Assembly (NCBI GenBank): GCA_024404415.1
Contig: JAKSPX010000096.1
Span: forward strand, 1 to 6,374
DNA length: 6,374 bases
Direction of reading: 5' to 3'
DNA from: Clostridia bacterium
GTDB taxonomy: Bacteria; Bacillota; Clostridia; Oscillospirales; QAMX01
The notes beneath the pieces are model-generated. The model searched no databases, was not told where the DNA came from, and was given only the letters and a program-made list of their open reading frames with translations. Of this stretch, positions 1-5,069 are shown in pieces (the stretch's first letter is position 1; every line of letters starts with the position of its first letter). The translations under genes were made by a program, and so were the position numbers.

Positions 1-370
1 TGCGCACGGTGAGCACGTTCTGTGCCTTGTGCAGCATTTTCTTACCGTTCCATAAGCCATCATCAACCCACAGCTCGCTGAACTCAGGGAGATATTTGGA
101 GACGGGATCATCAAGCGAGAGCTTGCCCTCGCCGATCAGAGCGCCGACGGCCATGGAGACAAAGGTCTTGCTCACCGAATACATCCGGTGGAATTCACCT
201 TCCTTGAAAGGGGCGGCGTAGCCCTCGGCAAAGACCTTGCCGTGGCGCAGGAAAACAAAGCTGTGTAAGGCGAGCTCGCGGGCGCGGACATCGTCGAGAA
301 AGGTGGAGACGCATTTGGGGGAGACTCCCGCGGCGGCGGGGCTGGTGAAGGTCAGAATATCTTTGGACAT
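1..370 (-). CDS. Serine hydrolase, beta-lactamase family (partial, C-terminus outside window)
   Basis: The 123 visible N-terminal residues match the start of the beta-lactamase/penicillin-binding transpeptidase fold (class C beta-lactamase and EstB-like esterases). The signature is Y-S-V-S-K at residues 64-68, a SxxK motif in which Ser65 would be the acylated nucleophile and Lys68 the general base. It is followed by the family's typical helix and a G-K-L-S-L-D-D-P-V-x-K-Y-L-P-x-F stretch. The N-terminus has no signal peptide or membrane segment, so a cytoplasmic hydrolase or esterase is more likely than a secreted beta-lactamase; the substrate cannot be told. The ATG has a good AAGGAG 7-8 bases upstream, lying inside the end of the preceding Cys4-protein gene, whose stop is only 4 bases away. 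The two are therefore very probably co-transcribed and may be translationally coupled. The YxN and KTG-type motifs and the stop codon lie beyond the left edge. Confidence 0.88.
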   Translation of the reverse strand, partial: MSKDILTFTSPAAAGVSPKCVSTFLDDVRARELALHSFVFLRHGKVFAEGYAAPFKEGEFHRMYSVSKTFVSMAVGALIGEGKLSLDDPVSKYLPEFSELWVDDGLWNGKKMLHKAQNVLTVR

Positions 371-374
371 GATT

Positions 375-596
375 TCACTCCTTGTTTTCTTCGGTATCCG
401 GGTCCTCAAAGACGGGAAGCTCTTCCTCACTGAGGGCCTCGGGCGGAACGCGGCGGGTGGGATCGTAGCGGAAGGCGCGGCAGTGCGCGCCGGGGGAGAC
501 GGGACCTTTTTTCTCACAGATGCCGTGATCCTCGTCCAATTCATAGTACCGGGTGCAGTAGACGCAGCGCGGCTCGGTGTTTTTGTCGAAAAGCAA
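375..596 (-). CDS. Small Cys4 putative zinc-binding protein, unknown function, TTG start
   Basis: This 73-residue protein has four cysteines in the pattern CxxC-x12-C-x11-C (Cys11, Cys14, Cys27, Cys39), the spacing of a small zinc ribbon or knuckle. The region around the last cysteine reads C-R-x-F-R-Y-D-P-x-R-R-x-P. I recall this arrangement from short conserved hypothetical proteins of Clostridia, but I know of no characterised member. The C-terminal third is acidic (many Glu and Asp) and probably disordered. The start is TTG: GAGGGG lies 9 bases upstream (611-606), a stop codon lies in frame six codons upstream, and no ATG or GTG is available between them. A sigma-A-type promoter (662-635) lies just ahead of it. 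It overlaps no other gene and ends 4 bases before the serine hydrolase, so the two form an operon. Metal binding is inferred from cysteine spacing only. Confidence 0.8.
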   Translation of the reverse strand: MLFDKNTEPRCVYCTRYYELDEDHGICEKKGPVSPGAHCRAFRYDPTRRVPPEALSEEELPVFEDPDTEENKE

Positions 597-634
597 GTGG
601 ATCTTCCCCTCTCAGGTGGATTGGTGTTTCCTAT

Positions 635-662
635 ATTATACATGATTGCGCGCGTAATTCAA
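635..662 (-). promoter_or_regulatory. Sigma-A-type promoter for the Cys4 protein/serine hydrolase pair
   Basis: Read on the minus strand there is a perfect -10 TATAAT at 640-635 and a -35 TTGAAT (4 of 6 consensus bases) at 662-657, with a 16-base spacer. The predicted start of transcription near 628 gives a leader of about 30 bases before the TTG start at 596. The -35 overlaps the stop codon of the upstream YlbJ-like gene, so the two downstream genes can be expressed independently of it. I see no terminator between them, so some readthrough from the YlbJ-like gene is also possible. Confidence 0.65.
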
Positions 663-1771
663 AGCTTTTTTTCTGAAACGAGGGGAAATATAAAAACGAG
701 ACTGCATAGAAGGGAAAAAAGCAGGAATGTCCCGGGGGATGGAAATGACGGAAAAGATAACGGAAAGGTAACTGCTGCGGGGACGGAAACGGGGAAAAGG
801 CGCGTGAAAAGAAAGGTGTAGAATGCCGACAAAAGGCCGTGGAGGAGCTTGCCGATAAAATAGAAGCGGAAGGAGACCGGCTTTTCGCCCTGAAAGGAAA
901 GCGCCTGGAAGTGCACCGAAAGCCCCGCCCACCCGAGAAGGAAGGAGGAGAGGATCAGCTTTTCGGAAAGGTCGCCGCTTGCGGCACTGATGCGCGTAAG
1001 GCCGCCGGTCATTTCGATGAGACCCGAGAGAAGACCTTCAGCGGTTTCCCGGGAAAGTCCCGAAAGACGCGAAAGAAGCATTGCGGTGCGGGGAAGAAGG
1101 CCGCATTCGCGTAAGACGCATATCACGGCGGAAAAAAAGACCACGAAGGCCGCGAGATTCAGAAGCGAGAGGGCAGAGGAGGCAACGGAGGAGGTAAAGG
1201 CGGCGGAAAAGGAAGGAGAGGGAGCAGACGGGACGTTTCTTTTCTCGTGAGAACGGGGATGCGGAATAAAGCGCGAGAGAAAAGCGAGCGTGAAAGCCGC
1301 CAAAAGATGGGAGAAAAAGAGGAGAAAGCCGACTTCCCACGAGGAATAGAGCGTCAGGCCGACGGAGAGCAGCAAAAAGGCGGGTCCGGCGTTATTGGAG
1401 AAAAACAAAAGCCTTTCGGCCTCATCGGAGGTAAGGCCGCCGGAGGCGTAAAGCGAGAGGGTGCTCTTCGCGCCGATCGGATATCCGCCGATCAGCCCGA
1501 GGAGCAGGGGTGACGCGGCTTCGCCCGGAAGATCAAAGAGGAGGCGCATGGGCTTTTCTGCGCGTTTCCCGAGCCTGAAAGCGGCGCCGGACGCGATAAA
1601 GAGCGAGGATATCACCATGGTCGGGAAAAGCGAGGGGATCAGAACGCGCGAGACGAGGCCGAGAGACGCCCCGACGGCTTCCCTGACCGGGGAGGCGTAG
1701 CGCAGAAATCCGTAAAATGAAAAGAGAAGGAAACCCAGCGTCAGTATGCCGGTGAAATTATGTTTTTTCAT
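659..1771 (-). CDS. ylbJ: YlbJ-family sporulation-type integral membrane protein (nucleoside-recognition/Gate domain)
   Basis: This is a 370-residue, very hydrophobic protein with roughly eight to ten membrane segments. It carries both halves of the Gate (nucleoside recognition) fold seen in Bacillus YlbJ. The first half contains G-G-Y-P-I-G-A-K (residues 95-102), then a D-E-A-E-R-L-L stretch and S-N-N-A-G-P (125-130). The second half contains E-M-T-G-G (253-257) and G-L-S-V-H-F-Q (283-289). A polar, low-complexity Ser/Pro/Arg linker near 170-190 separates them. YlbJ is about 408 residues, so this one is slightly short. In Bacillus ylbJ is expressed under sigma-E and needed for proper spores; its substrate is not established. 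The start is supported by AGGAGG 9 bases upstream of the ATG. It is transcribed divergently from mazF. I found no convincing sigma-A promoter in front of it. The gene symbol reflects family membership, not proven orthology. Confidence 0.82.
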   Translation of the reverse strand: MKKHNFTGILTLGFLLFSFYGFLRYASPVREAVGASLGLVSRVLIPSLFPTMVISSLFIASGAAFRLGKRAEKPMRLLFDLPGEAASPLLLGLIGGYPIGAKSTLSLYASGGLTSDEAERLLFFSNNAGPAFLLLSVGLTLYSSWEVGFLLFFSHLLAAFTLAFLSRFIPHPRSHEKRNVPSAPSPSFSAAFTSSVASSALSLLNLAAFVVFFSAVICVLRECGLLPRTAMLLSRLSGLSRETAEGLLSGLIEMTGGLTRISAASGDLSEKLILSSFLLGWAGLSVHFQALSFQGEKPVSFRFYFIGKLLHGLLSAFYTFLFTRLFPVSVPAAVTFPLSFPSFPSPGTFLLFSLLCSLVFIFPLVSEKKL

Positions 1772-1848
1772 GCGCCGCTTCCTCCTTTTCTCCCGCCGCG
1801 ATGCGGCATATACTGGTAGTGTACCGAAGAAACGGAATATTTTATGCT

Positions 1849-1889
1849 CCGTCTCTCCGCCGGATGACTAAAATGAGGCGGAGGGAGGG
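1849..1889. repeat. Imperfect inverted repeat in the ylbJ-mazF divergent gap
   Basis: The arms at 1849-1861 and 1877-1889 are complementary at 11 of 13 positions (core CTCCGCC / GGCGGAG) around a 15-base AT-richer loop. It lies between two divergent start codons, so it is not the terminator of either flanking gene. It could be an operator or a leader hairpin for mazF; the sequence does not decide. The 176-base gap 1772-1947 otherwise holds the second palindrome at 1901-1919 and the two ribosome binding sites. A TATACT at 1809-1814 and a TAAAAT at 1869-1874 are possible plus-strand -10 elements, but neither has a good -35. Confidence 0.45.
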
Positions 1890-1900
1890 AAAATAGTGTT

Positions 1901-1919
1901 GGAAGTGAAAAGGACTTCC
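1901..1919. repeat. Palindromic site GGAAGT-N7-ACTTCC upstream of mazF
   Basis: A perfect 6-base inverted repeat with a 7-base spacer is centred about 38 bases before the mazF start codon. Its size and symmetry fit a dimeric repressor's operator. MazF modules are often autoregulated through an antitoxin that binds such palindromes, but no antitoxin gene is present here. The assignment is therefore only a suggestion. Confidence 0.35.
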
Positions 1920-1947
1920 GACCTTCTGATACAAAAGGAATGATTCG

Positions 1948-2310
1948 ATGATTCGGGACCTACAAGTGAAACGGGGCGAGATCTATTATGCCGACCTGTC
2001 CCCCGTCGTCGGCAGCGAGCAGGGCGGCATCCGGCCGGTACTTATCGTGCAGAACGACGTGGGCAATCGCCACAGCCCGACGGTCATCGCCGCGGCCATC
2101 ACGTCGCAGACCGGCAAGAACCCCCTGCCGACGCACATCCATCTCGCGGCGCGCGTTTACGGCCTCCAGCGCGATTCGGTGGTGCTTTTAGAGCAGATCT
2201 GCACGCTGGATAAAAGGCGGCTTTTGGAACGCATGGGCCGCGTGGACGATAAGATGATGGCCGAGGTGGATAATGCCCTTGCCGTCAGCTTCGGCATGCG
2301 GACGGAATAA
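1948..2310 (+). CDS. mazF: MazF/NdoA (PemK-like) type II toxin endoribonuclease, without adjacent antitoxin
   Basis: This 120-residue protein is clearly homologous along its length to Bacillus subtilis NdoA/EndoA (MazF), a sequence-specific mRNA interferase that cleaves single-stranded RNA as a dimer. The N-terminal block K-R-G-E-I-Y-Y-A-D-L-S-P-V-V-G-S-E-Q-G-G (8-27) and R-P-V-L-I-V-Q-N-D (29-37) are near-identical to the family. The residues matching the Bacillus catalytic pair Arg25 and Thr48 are Arg29 and Thr52, so the active site looks intact. The chosen ATG has AAAAGGA about 8 bases upstream and adds four residues to the Bacillus N-terminus. In Bacillus ndoA follows the antitoxin gene ndoAI and alr. 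Here the upstream neighbour is a divergent membrane-protein gene, and no antitoxin-sized frame fits in the 176-base gap. The gene is monocistronic, closed by a terminator 6 bases after its stop. Cleavage specificity similar to UACAU is plausible but unproven. Confidence 0.95.
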   Translation: MIRDLQVKRGEIYYADLSPVVGSEQGGIRPVLIVQNDVGNRHSPTVIAAAITSQTGKNPLPTHIHLAARVYGLQRDSVVLLEQICTLDKRRLLERMGRVDDKMMAEVDNALAVSFGMRTE

Positions 2311-2315
2311 AAACT

Positions 2316-2356
2316 TCCCCTTTCGTTTGCTTTTTGCAAGCGAAAGGGGATTTCTC
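2316..2356 (+). terminator. Rho-independent terminator of mazF
   Basis: The arms 2317-2330 and 2336-2349 form a 14-base-pair stem (CCCCTTTCG.. with ..CGAAAGGGG, one G-U pair) around a TTTTT loop, extended by a T-A pair at 2316/2350. A short T-rich tail follows at 2351-2356. An A-run precedes the stem, so it could also work in the other direction, although no gene converges on it. Confidence 0.85.
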
Positions 2357-2380
2357 TGCTGCCTGAACACACAGCGCAGG

Positions 2381-2472
2381 AAGGCTCCCCTTTGGGGGAT
2401 GCCGTCGCTTACGACGGAAGGGGGTAGCCCGAAGGGCTGTAGAGCTGGCGAGCGAAGCGAGACTGAAGGAGA
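2381..2472. repeat. Structured GC-rich intergenic repeat with several nested hairpins
   Basis: A block of about 90 bases holds a chain of inverted repeats. CCGTCG/CGACGG (2402-2407 and 2412-2417, CTTA loop) is enclosed by GGCTCCCCTT (2383-2392) and AAGGGG..AGCC (2418-2429, with a small bulge). AGCCC/GGGCT (2426-2430 and 2434-2438, GAA loop) comes next. Then follows the stretch 2446-2465 with the direct repeat GCGAG-N4-GCGAG, and an AAGGAGAG end. The 5' arm CTCCCC can alternatively pair with GGGGG at 2394-2398. It lies downstream of the mazF terminator and upstream of the next promoter, so it is not part of either gene. From memory it resembles dispersed palindromic repeats found many times in Oscillospiraceae and related gut Clostridia genomes (motifs such as GGCTCCC.. 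and GCGAAGC..GACTGA). I cannot check its copy number here. Confidence 0.55.
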
Positions 2473-2500
2473 GAAAAATTTGATAACCGGCAGACGGTCA

Positions 2501-2529
2501 AGCGTTTATAGATACCTTCTGAGCGTTTA
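2501..2529. promoter_or_regulatory. Direct repeat AGCGTTTA x2 at 21-base spacing, ahead of the GH99-like promoter
   Basis: AGCGTTTA occurs at 2501-2508 and again at 2522-2529, exactly 21 bases apart (two helical turns). It ends just before the predicted -35 of the glycosidase-like gene. Two sites on the same face of the helix right above a promoter with a poor -35 is the layout expected for an activator. A small inverted repeat ACCG-N5-CGGT lies a little upstream (2486-2498). No regulator gene is in the window, so binding is only an inference. Confidence 0.35.
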
Positions 2530-2533
2530 CGGC

Positions 2534-2563
2534 TTTGCATTTCGCCCTATGATGTGCTATACT
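2534..2563 (+). promoter_or_regulatory. Promoter of the GH99-like gene (extended -10)
   Basis: The -10 TATACT at 2558-2563 (5 of 6 consensus bases) is preceded by TGC, giving an extended -10 (TGnTATACT). The best -35 is TTTGCA at 2534-2539 (4 of 6) with an 18-base spacer. Transcription would begin near 2570, leaving a short leader with the ribosome binding site AAGGGAGGT (2582-2590) 6 bases before the ATG at 2597. The inverted repeat ACTTCCCTT / AAGGGAGGT (2561-2569 and 2582-2590) flanks the predicted start point. Confidence 0.7.
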
Positions 2564-2596
2564 TCCCTTAATAACGATCACAAGGGAGGTCTATTC

Positions 2597-3628
2597 ATGA
2601 ATAATCTTCGCATCGGCGTCATCAACTGGGACAGCGCCCTCCCGCCCGAGACTTTTTTCGGGCGATACATGGCGCGGTCGCTCTCGCCTTTGAAATATCA
2701 CGACCGTCTGCCGTTTTTCACCGAGGTGAAGGGCGAAAACGAGGTACAGTTCCATTACCGCACGCCGGAAGAATTTGAAAAGGAGCTTTCCTATGCCGCG
2801 GAGGCGGGCATTGATTATTTTGCCCACACATGGTATTCCGAGGAAGCGCTCGGCGAAGCCGACCCGGAGTCGGGGAACGTCGATAACGTGGTCTGGGAGC
2901 TTGATTACGCGCGGAAGCTCCACCAGAAGAGCCCCCGGAATAAAAAGGTGAAGCTCTGCGCCATCCTGATCTGCATGCACGCCTATTCGGACGCGGATTT
3001 TGAAAAGCTCGCGCTGGCCATGAAAGAAGATTATTATGAAAAGATCGACGGCCGCCCGCTTCTTTACCTCTTCGGCGGTTATCGGGTGGACGTGGCTGCG
3101 AGAGCCGAAAAGGCCGCAAAGGCAATAGGGCTTCCGAAGCCTTTCGTTGCCTTCATGAGTAACGGCGCGGTGCCGGAAGGGGTCGATCCCCGCGAGGCCG
3201 ACGCCGTCACCGATTATGCCTGCACGACCGGCACGCCGATCCACCGCTTCAGTGAGCTTTACGACGTGATGATCGAAAAGAACGAGGCGCGGAAAAAATA
3301 CGGCACGCAGATCATCCCGCAGTTCACCATGGGCTGGGATCCCTCGCCCCGCCGCGATTCGCCCGTTCCGTGGACCAAATACGGCGACACGCCCTGCGCC
3401 GAAGGCATCACGGAAAAGGAAGTGACCGAAGGCGCGGAGAAGCTCGCCGACTGGATCAAAGCCAACCCCGACTACACCGGGACCGGCCATATCCTCACCT
3501 TCGCGTGGGATGAATTCGAGGAGGGCGGCTTCATCTGTCCGACCCTCGGGAAAGACGGTACGCCCGATACCGCGCGCCTTGGGATGTTTGAAAAAGCCGT
3601 CGAGATCTGGAAAAACACCCTCCGATAA
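2597..3628 (+). CDS. GH99-like/WbsX-domain TIM-barrel protein, putative cytoplasmic glycan-active enzyme
   Basis: The product has 343 residues. Its motifs, in order, match the GH99-like/WbsX superfamily (also related to GH71): an N-terminal strand (I-G-V-I-N-W, 6-11), A-G-I-D-Y-F-A-H-T-W-Y (70-80), K-I-D-G-R-P-L-L-Y-L-F (149-159), G-W-D-P-S-P-R-R (246-253), and near the C-terminus W-D-E-F-E-E-G-G-F-I-C-P-T-L (304-317). The last two correspond to the GWDNTPRR and WNEWxEGxxxEP motifs of that family. Glu306 and Glu308/309 are candidate active-site acids. No signal peptide or membrane segment is present, so it acts inside the cell or on imported glycans. Family members are annotated either as endo-mannosidase-like hydrolases or as polysaccharide-biosynthesis proteins, so the reaction cannot be assigned. 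The ATG at 2597 is chosen for its AAGGGAGGT site; an open frame extends back to 2273, but it crosses the mazF end, a terminator and this gene's own promoter. It is monocistronic, with its own promoter and terminator. Confidence 0.75.
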   Translation: MNNLRIGVINWDSALPPETFFGRYMARSLSPLKYHDRLPFFTEVKGENEVQFHYRTPEEFEKELSYAAEAGIDYFAHTWYSEEALGEADPESGNVDNVVWELDYARKLHQKSPRNKKVKLCAILICMHAYSDADFEKLALAMKEDYYEKIDGRPLLYLFGGYRVDVAARAEKAAKAIGLPKPFVAFMSNGAVPEGVDPREADAVTDYACTTGTPIHRFSELYDVMIEKNEARKKYGTQIIPQFTMGWDPSPRRDSPVPWTKYGDTPCAEGITEKEVTEGAEKLADWIKANPDYTGTGHILTFAWDEFEEGGFICPTLGKDGTPDTARLGMFEKAVEIWKNTLR

Positions 3629-3634
3629 AGATTA

Positions 3635-3676
3635 TTCCCCTTCCGAAATTTATTTCGGGAGGGGAAACTTTTGTTC
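3635..3676 (+). terminator. Rho-independent terminator of the GH99-like gene
   Basis: The arms 3635-3648 and 3653-3666 form a 14-base-pair stem (TTCCCCTTCCGAAA with its complement, one G-U pair) with a TTTA loop. A T-rich tail follows at 3669-3676. It starts 6 bases after the stop codon. The next gene's -35 begins at 3677, so terminator and promoter are packed back to back. Confidence 0.85.
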
Positions 3677-3705
3677 TTTACAAATGCGCGGCGGTGTGCT
3701 ACAAT
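3677..3705 (+). promoter_or_regulatory. Promoter of rmuC (extended -10, near-consensus)
   Basis: TTTACA at 3677-3682 (5 of 6) and TACAAT at 3700-3705 (5 of 6) are separated by exactly 17 bases. The TGC just before the -10 makes it an extended -10. Predicted start of transcription is about 3711-3712. This is the best sigma-A promoter in the window and suggests constitutive expression unless the palindrome at 3709-3724 is bound. Confidence 0.82.
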
Positions 3706-3708
3706 AAA

Positions 3709-3724
3709 CCAAACTAATGTTTGG
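3709..3724. promoter_or_regulatory. Operator-like palindrome CCAAAC-TAAT-GTTTGG at the rmuC start site
   Basis: A perfect 6-base inverted repeat with a 4-base centre sits 4 bases after the -10 element. It spans the predicted transcription start and touches the ribosome binding site (GGGAGG, 3723-3728). Part of its left arm should not be transcribed, so a DNA-binding repressor site is more likely than an RNA hairpin. No regulator can be named. Confidence 0.4.
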
Positions 3725-3733
3725 GAGGACGGC

Positions 3734-5026
3734 ATGGAGACCATCACCGTATTGTCCATGATATTTTCCCTCTTCGCGGCGGTCACGGGGGTGATCCTGC
3801 TGGTGAAGAGCTACAAAAGCGCAAGAAGCGACCGCTTTATCGAGGTACTGCGCGACGAGCTCCGCGACGCGAGAAGTGAACAGCGCGAGCTCTTCCGCGA
3901 CGGCATCGACCACATGGAGGAAAGCTCTGCCCGCGACAAATCGCAGTATTACGAGGCGCAGGATGCGCGGATGCGCACCTTAATGCTCTCGGAGAGCAAA
4001 ATGGCGGAGGAGACCTACCGGATGCTCTCCTCTCAGAACGAACGCATGGCGGAATTCACCCGCCAGAGCGAGGCCAAAATGGAGGCACTCCGCGCTTCGA
4101 TGGACGCCCGCATGGCTGAACGGGAAAGCGATGCCTCCAAAAGCATGGAGGAAATGCGCAAAACGGTGGACGAAAAGTTGCAGGAGACGCTGGAATCCCG
4201 CATTTCCCAGTCCTTCCGGTTGGTGAGCGAGCGGTTGGAGCAGGTCTACCGCGGCCTCGGCGAGATGCAGACGCTGGCAAACGGCGTCGGCGACCTCAAA
4301 AAGGTGCTGACCAACGTGAAAACCAAGGGTATCCTCGGCGAATTGCAGCTCGGTGCCATTCTGGAAGAGGTGCTTTCACCCGAACAGTATGAAACCAACG
4401 CGGTCACCATTCCGGGAAGCCGCGAGCGCGTGGAATTCGCCATCAAGCTGCCCGGCAGCGGCGACGGGACGGTGCTTCTGCCCATCGACGCGAAGTTCCC
4501 CGCCGAGCCCTACCGCGCGCTGGAAGAGGCTTACACGGAGGGAGACCCCGAGAAGATCTCCGCCGCGATCCAGAATCTCATCATCCGCCTGCGCGCCTCG
4601 GCAAGAGAAATCCGCACGAAATACGTCCAGCCGCCCCACACCACCGATTTTGCCATCATGTTCCTGCCCTTTGAGGGACTTTACGCCGAGGCGGTGCGCC
4701 ACGGCATGATCGAGGTCTTGCAGAGAGATTTCAAGATCAACCTCGCCGGGCCTTCGACCATGGCGGCGCTGCTTTCCAGCCTGCAGCTCGGCTTCAAAAA
4801 CCTCGCCATCCAGAAGCGGTCGGCGGAGGTCTGGGACGTGTTACTTTCGGTCAAGACTGAATTTGACAAATTCGGCGACGTTCTGACCCTGACAGACCAG
4901 CGTCTGACGCAGGCGCAGGACGAACTCAACAAGCTCATCGGCACCCGCACCCGCATGATCCAGCGCAAGCTCGACCGGCTTTCCAGCCCGGGCGGGGAGG
5001 AACCCTTCCACCTCGAAAATGAATAA
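3734..5026 (+). CDS. rmuC: RmuC family protein (DNA recombination-associated, putative nuclease fold)
   Basis: This 430-residue protein has the RmuC layout. A single N-terminal membrane anchor (about residues 4-24) is followed by a long, highly charged coiled coil (about 28-175) and then the RmuC domain. The domain includes N-V-K-T-K-G-I-L-G-E-L-Q-L (194-206), a conserved Glu in R-V-E-F-A-I (232-237), and L-P-I-D-A-K-F-P (249-256), where Asp252 and Lys254 fit the D-x-K half of a PD-(D/E)xK nuclease core. RmuC in E. coli limits recombination at short inverted repeats; its biochemical activity is poorly defined. Here it would sit at the membrane with its domain in the cytoplasm. The ATG has GGGAGG 5 bases upstream and follows a strong promoter; the frame is open further back to 3671, but that would run through the promoter. 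It is a single-gene unit, converging on the cyclophilin gene. Confidence 0.93.
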   Translation: METITVLSMIFSLFAAVTGVILLVKSYKSARSDRFIEVLRDELRDARSEQRELFRDGIDHMEESSARDKSQYYEAQDARMRTLMLSESKMAEETYRMLSSQNERMAEFTRQSEAKMEALRASMDARMAERESDASKSMEEMRKTVDEKLQETLESRISQSFRLVSERLEQVYRGLGEMQTLANGVGDLKKVLTNVKTKGILGELQLGAILEEVLSPEQYETNAVTIPGSRERVEFAIKLPGSGDGTVLLPIDAKFPAEPYRALEEAYTEGDPEKISAAIQNLIIRLRASAREIRTKYVQPPHTTDFAIMFLPFEGLYAEAVRHGMIEVLQRDFKINLAGPSTMAALLSSLQLGFKNLAIQKRSAEVWDVLLSVKTEFDKFGDVLTLTDQRLTQAQDELNKLIGTRTRMIQRKLDRLSSPGGEEPFHLENE

Positions 5027-5060
5027 AGAAAAAAGAGCTCTGCCGCGGCAGAGCTCTTCA
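5027..5060. terminator. Shared terminator, perfect 26-base palindrome, between rmuC and the cyclophilin gene
   Basis: Positions 5033-5058 are a perfect palindrome that folds as an 11-base-pair stem (AAGAGCTCTGC/GCAGAGCTCTT) with a CGCG loop. In the minus direction it is followed by TTTTTTCTTT-type sequence (5034-5025), making a strong terminator for the murQ-ppiB unit. In the plus direction the tail (TTCATATTTG) is weaker but usable for rmuC, whose stop is 6 bases upstream. Confidence 0.85.
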
Positions 5061-5069
5061 TATTTGGGA

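Noticed and set aside
237..821. Plus-strand open frame spanning the Cys4 gene and the end of the ylbJ-like gene
   Set aside because: It is antisense to two supported genes, runs through a clear minus-strand promoter, and its product has no family features.
660..1740. Strong purine skew of the plus strand
   Set aside because: It is explained by the minus-strand gene encoding a very hydrophobic membrane protein, whose codons are rich in pyrimidines.
1818..1840. Sigma-E-like promoter for the ylbJ-like gene (ATATT at 1840-1836 and GGTACACT at 1825-1818, minus strand)
   Set aside because: The elements resemble the Bacillus sigma-E boxes, but the spacer is only about 10 bases, shorter than expected for that sigma factor, so the match may be chance.
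1864..1896. Tiny frame (10 codons, basic peptide) in front of mazF considered as an antitoxin
   Set aside because: It is far too short for a ribbon-helix-helix or other MazE-type antitoxin and has no ribosome binding site.
2273..2596. N-terminal extension of the GH99-like protein starting inside mazF
   Set aside because: It would cross the mazF stop region, a strong terminator, the structured repeat and the gene's own promoter; the ATG at 2597 has a strong ribosome binding site and matches the expected start of the fold.
2591..3490. Long minus-strand open frame (299 codons) opposite the GH99-like gene
   Set aside because: It lies wholly antisense to a well-supported gene with family motifs, its translation is Arg/Gly/Val-rich with no recognisable domain, and open antisense frames are expected at this GC content.
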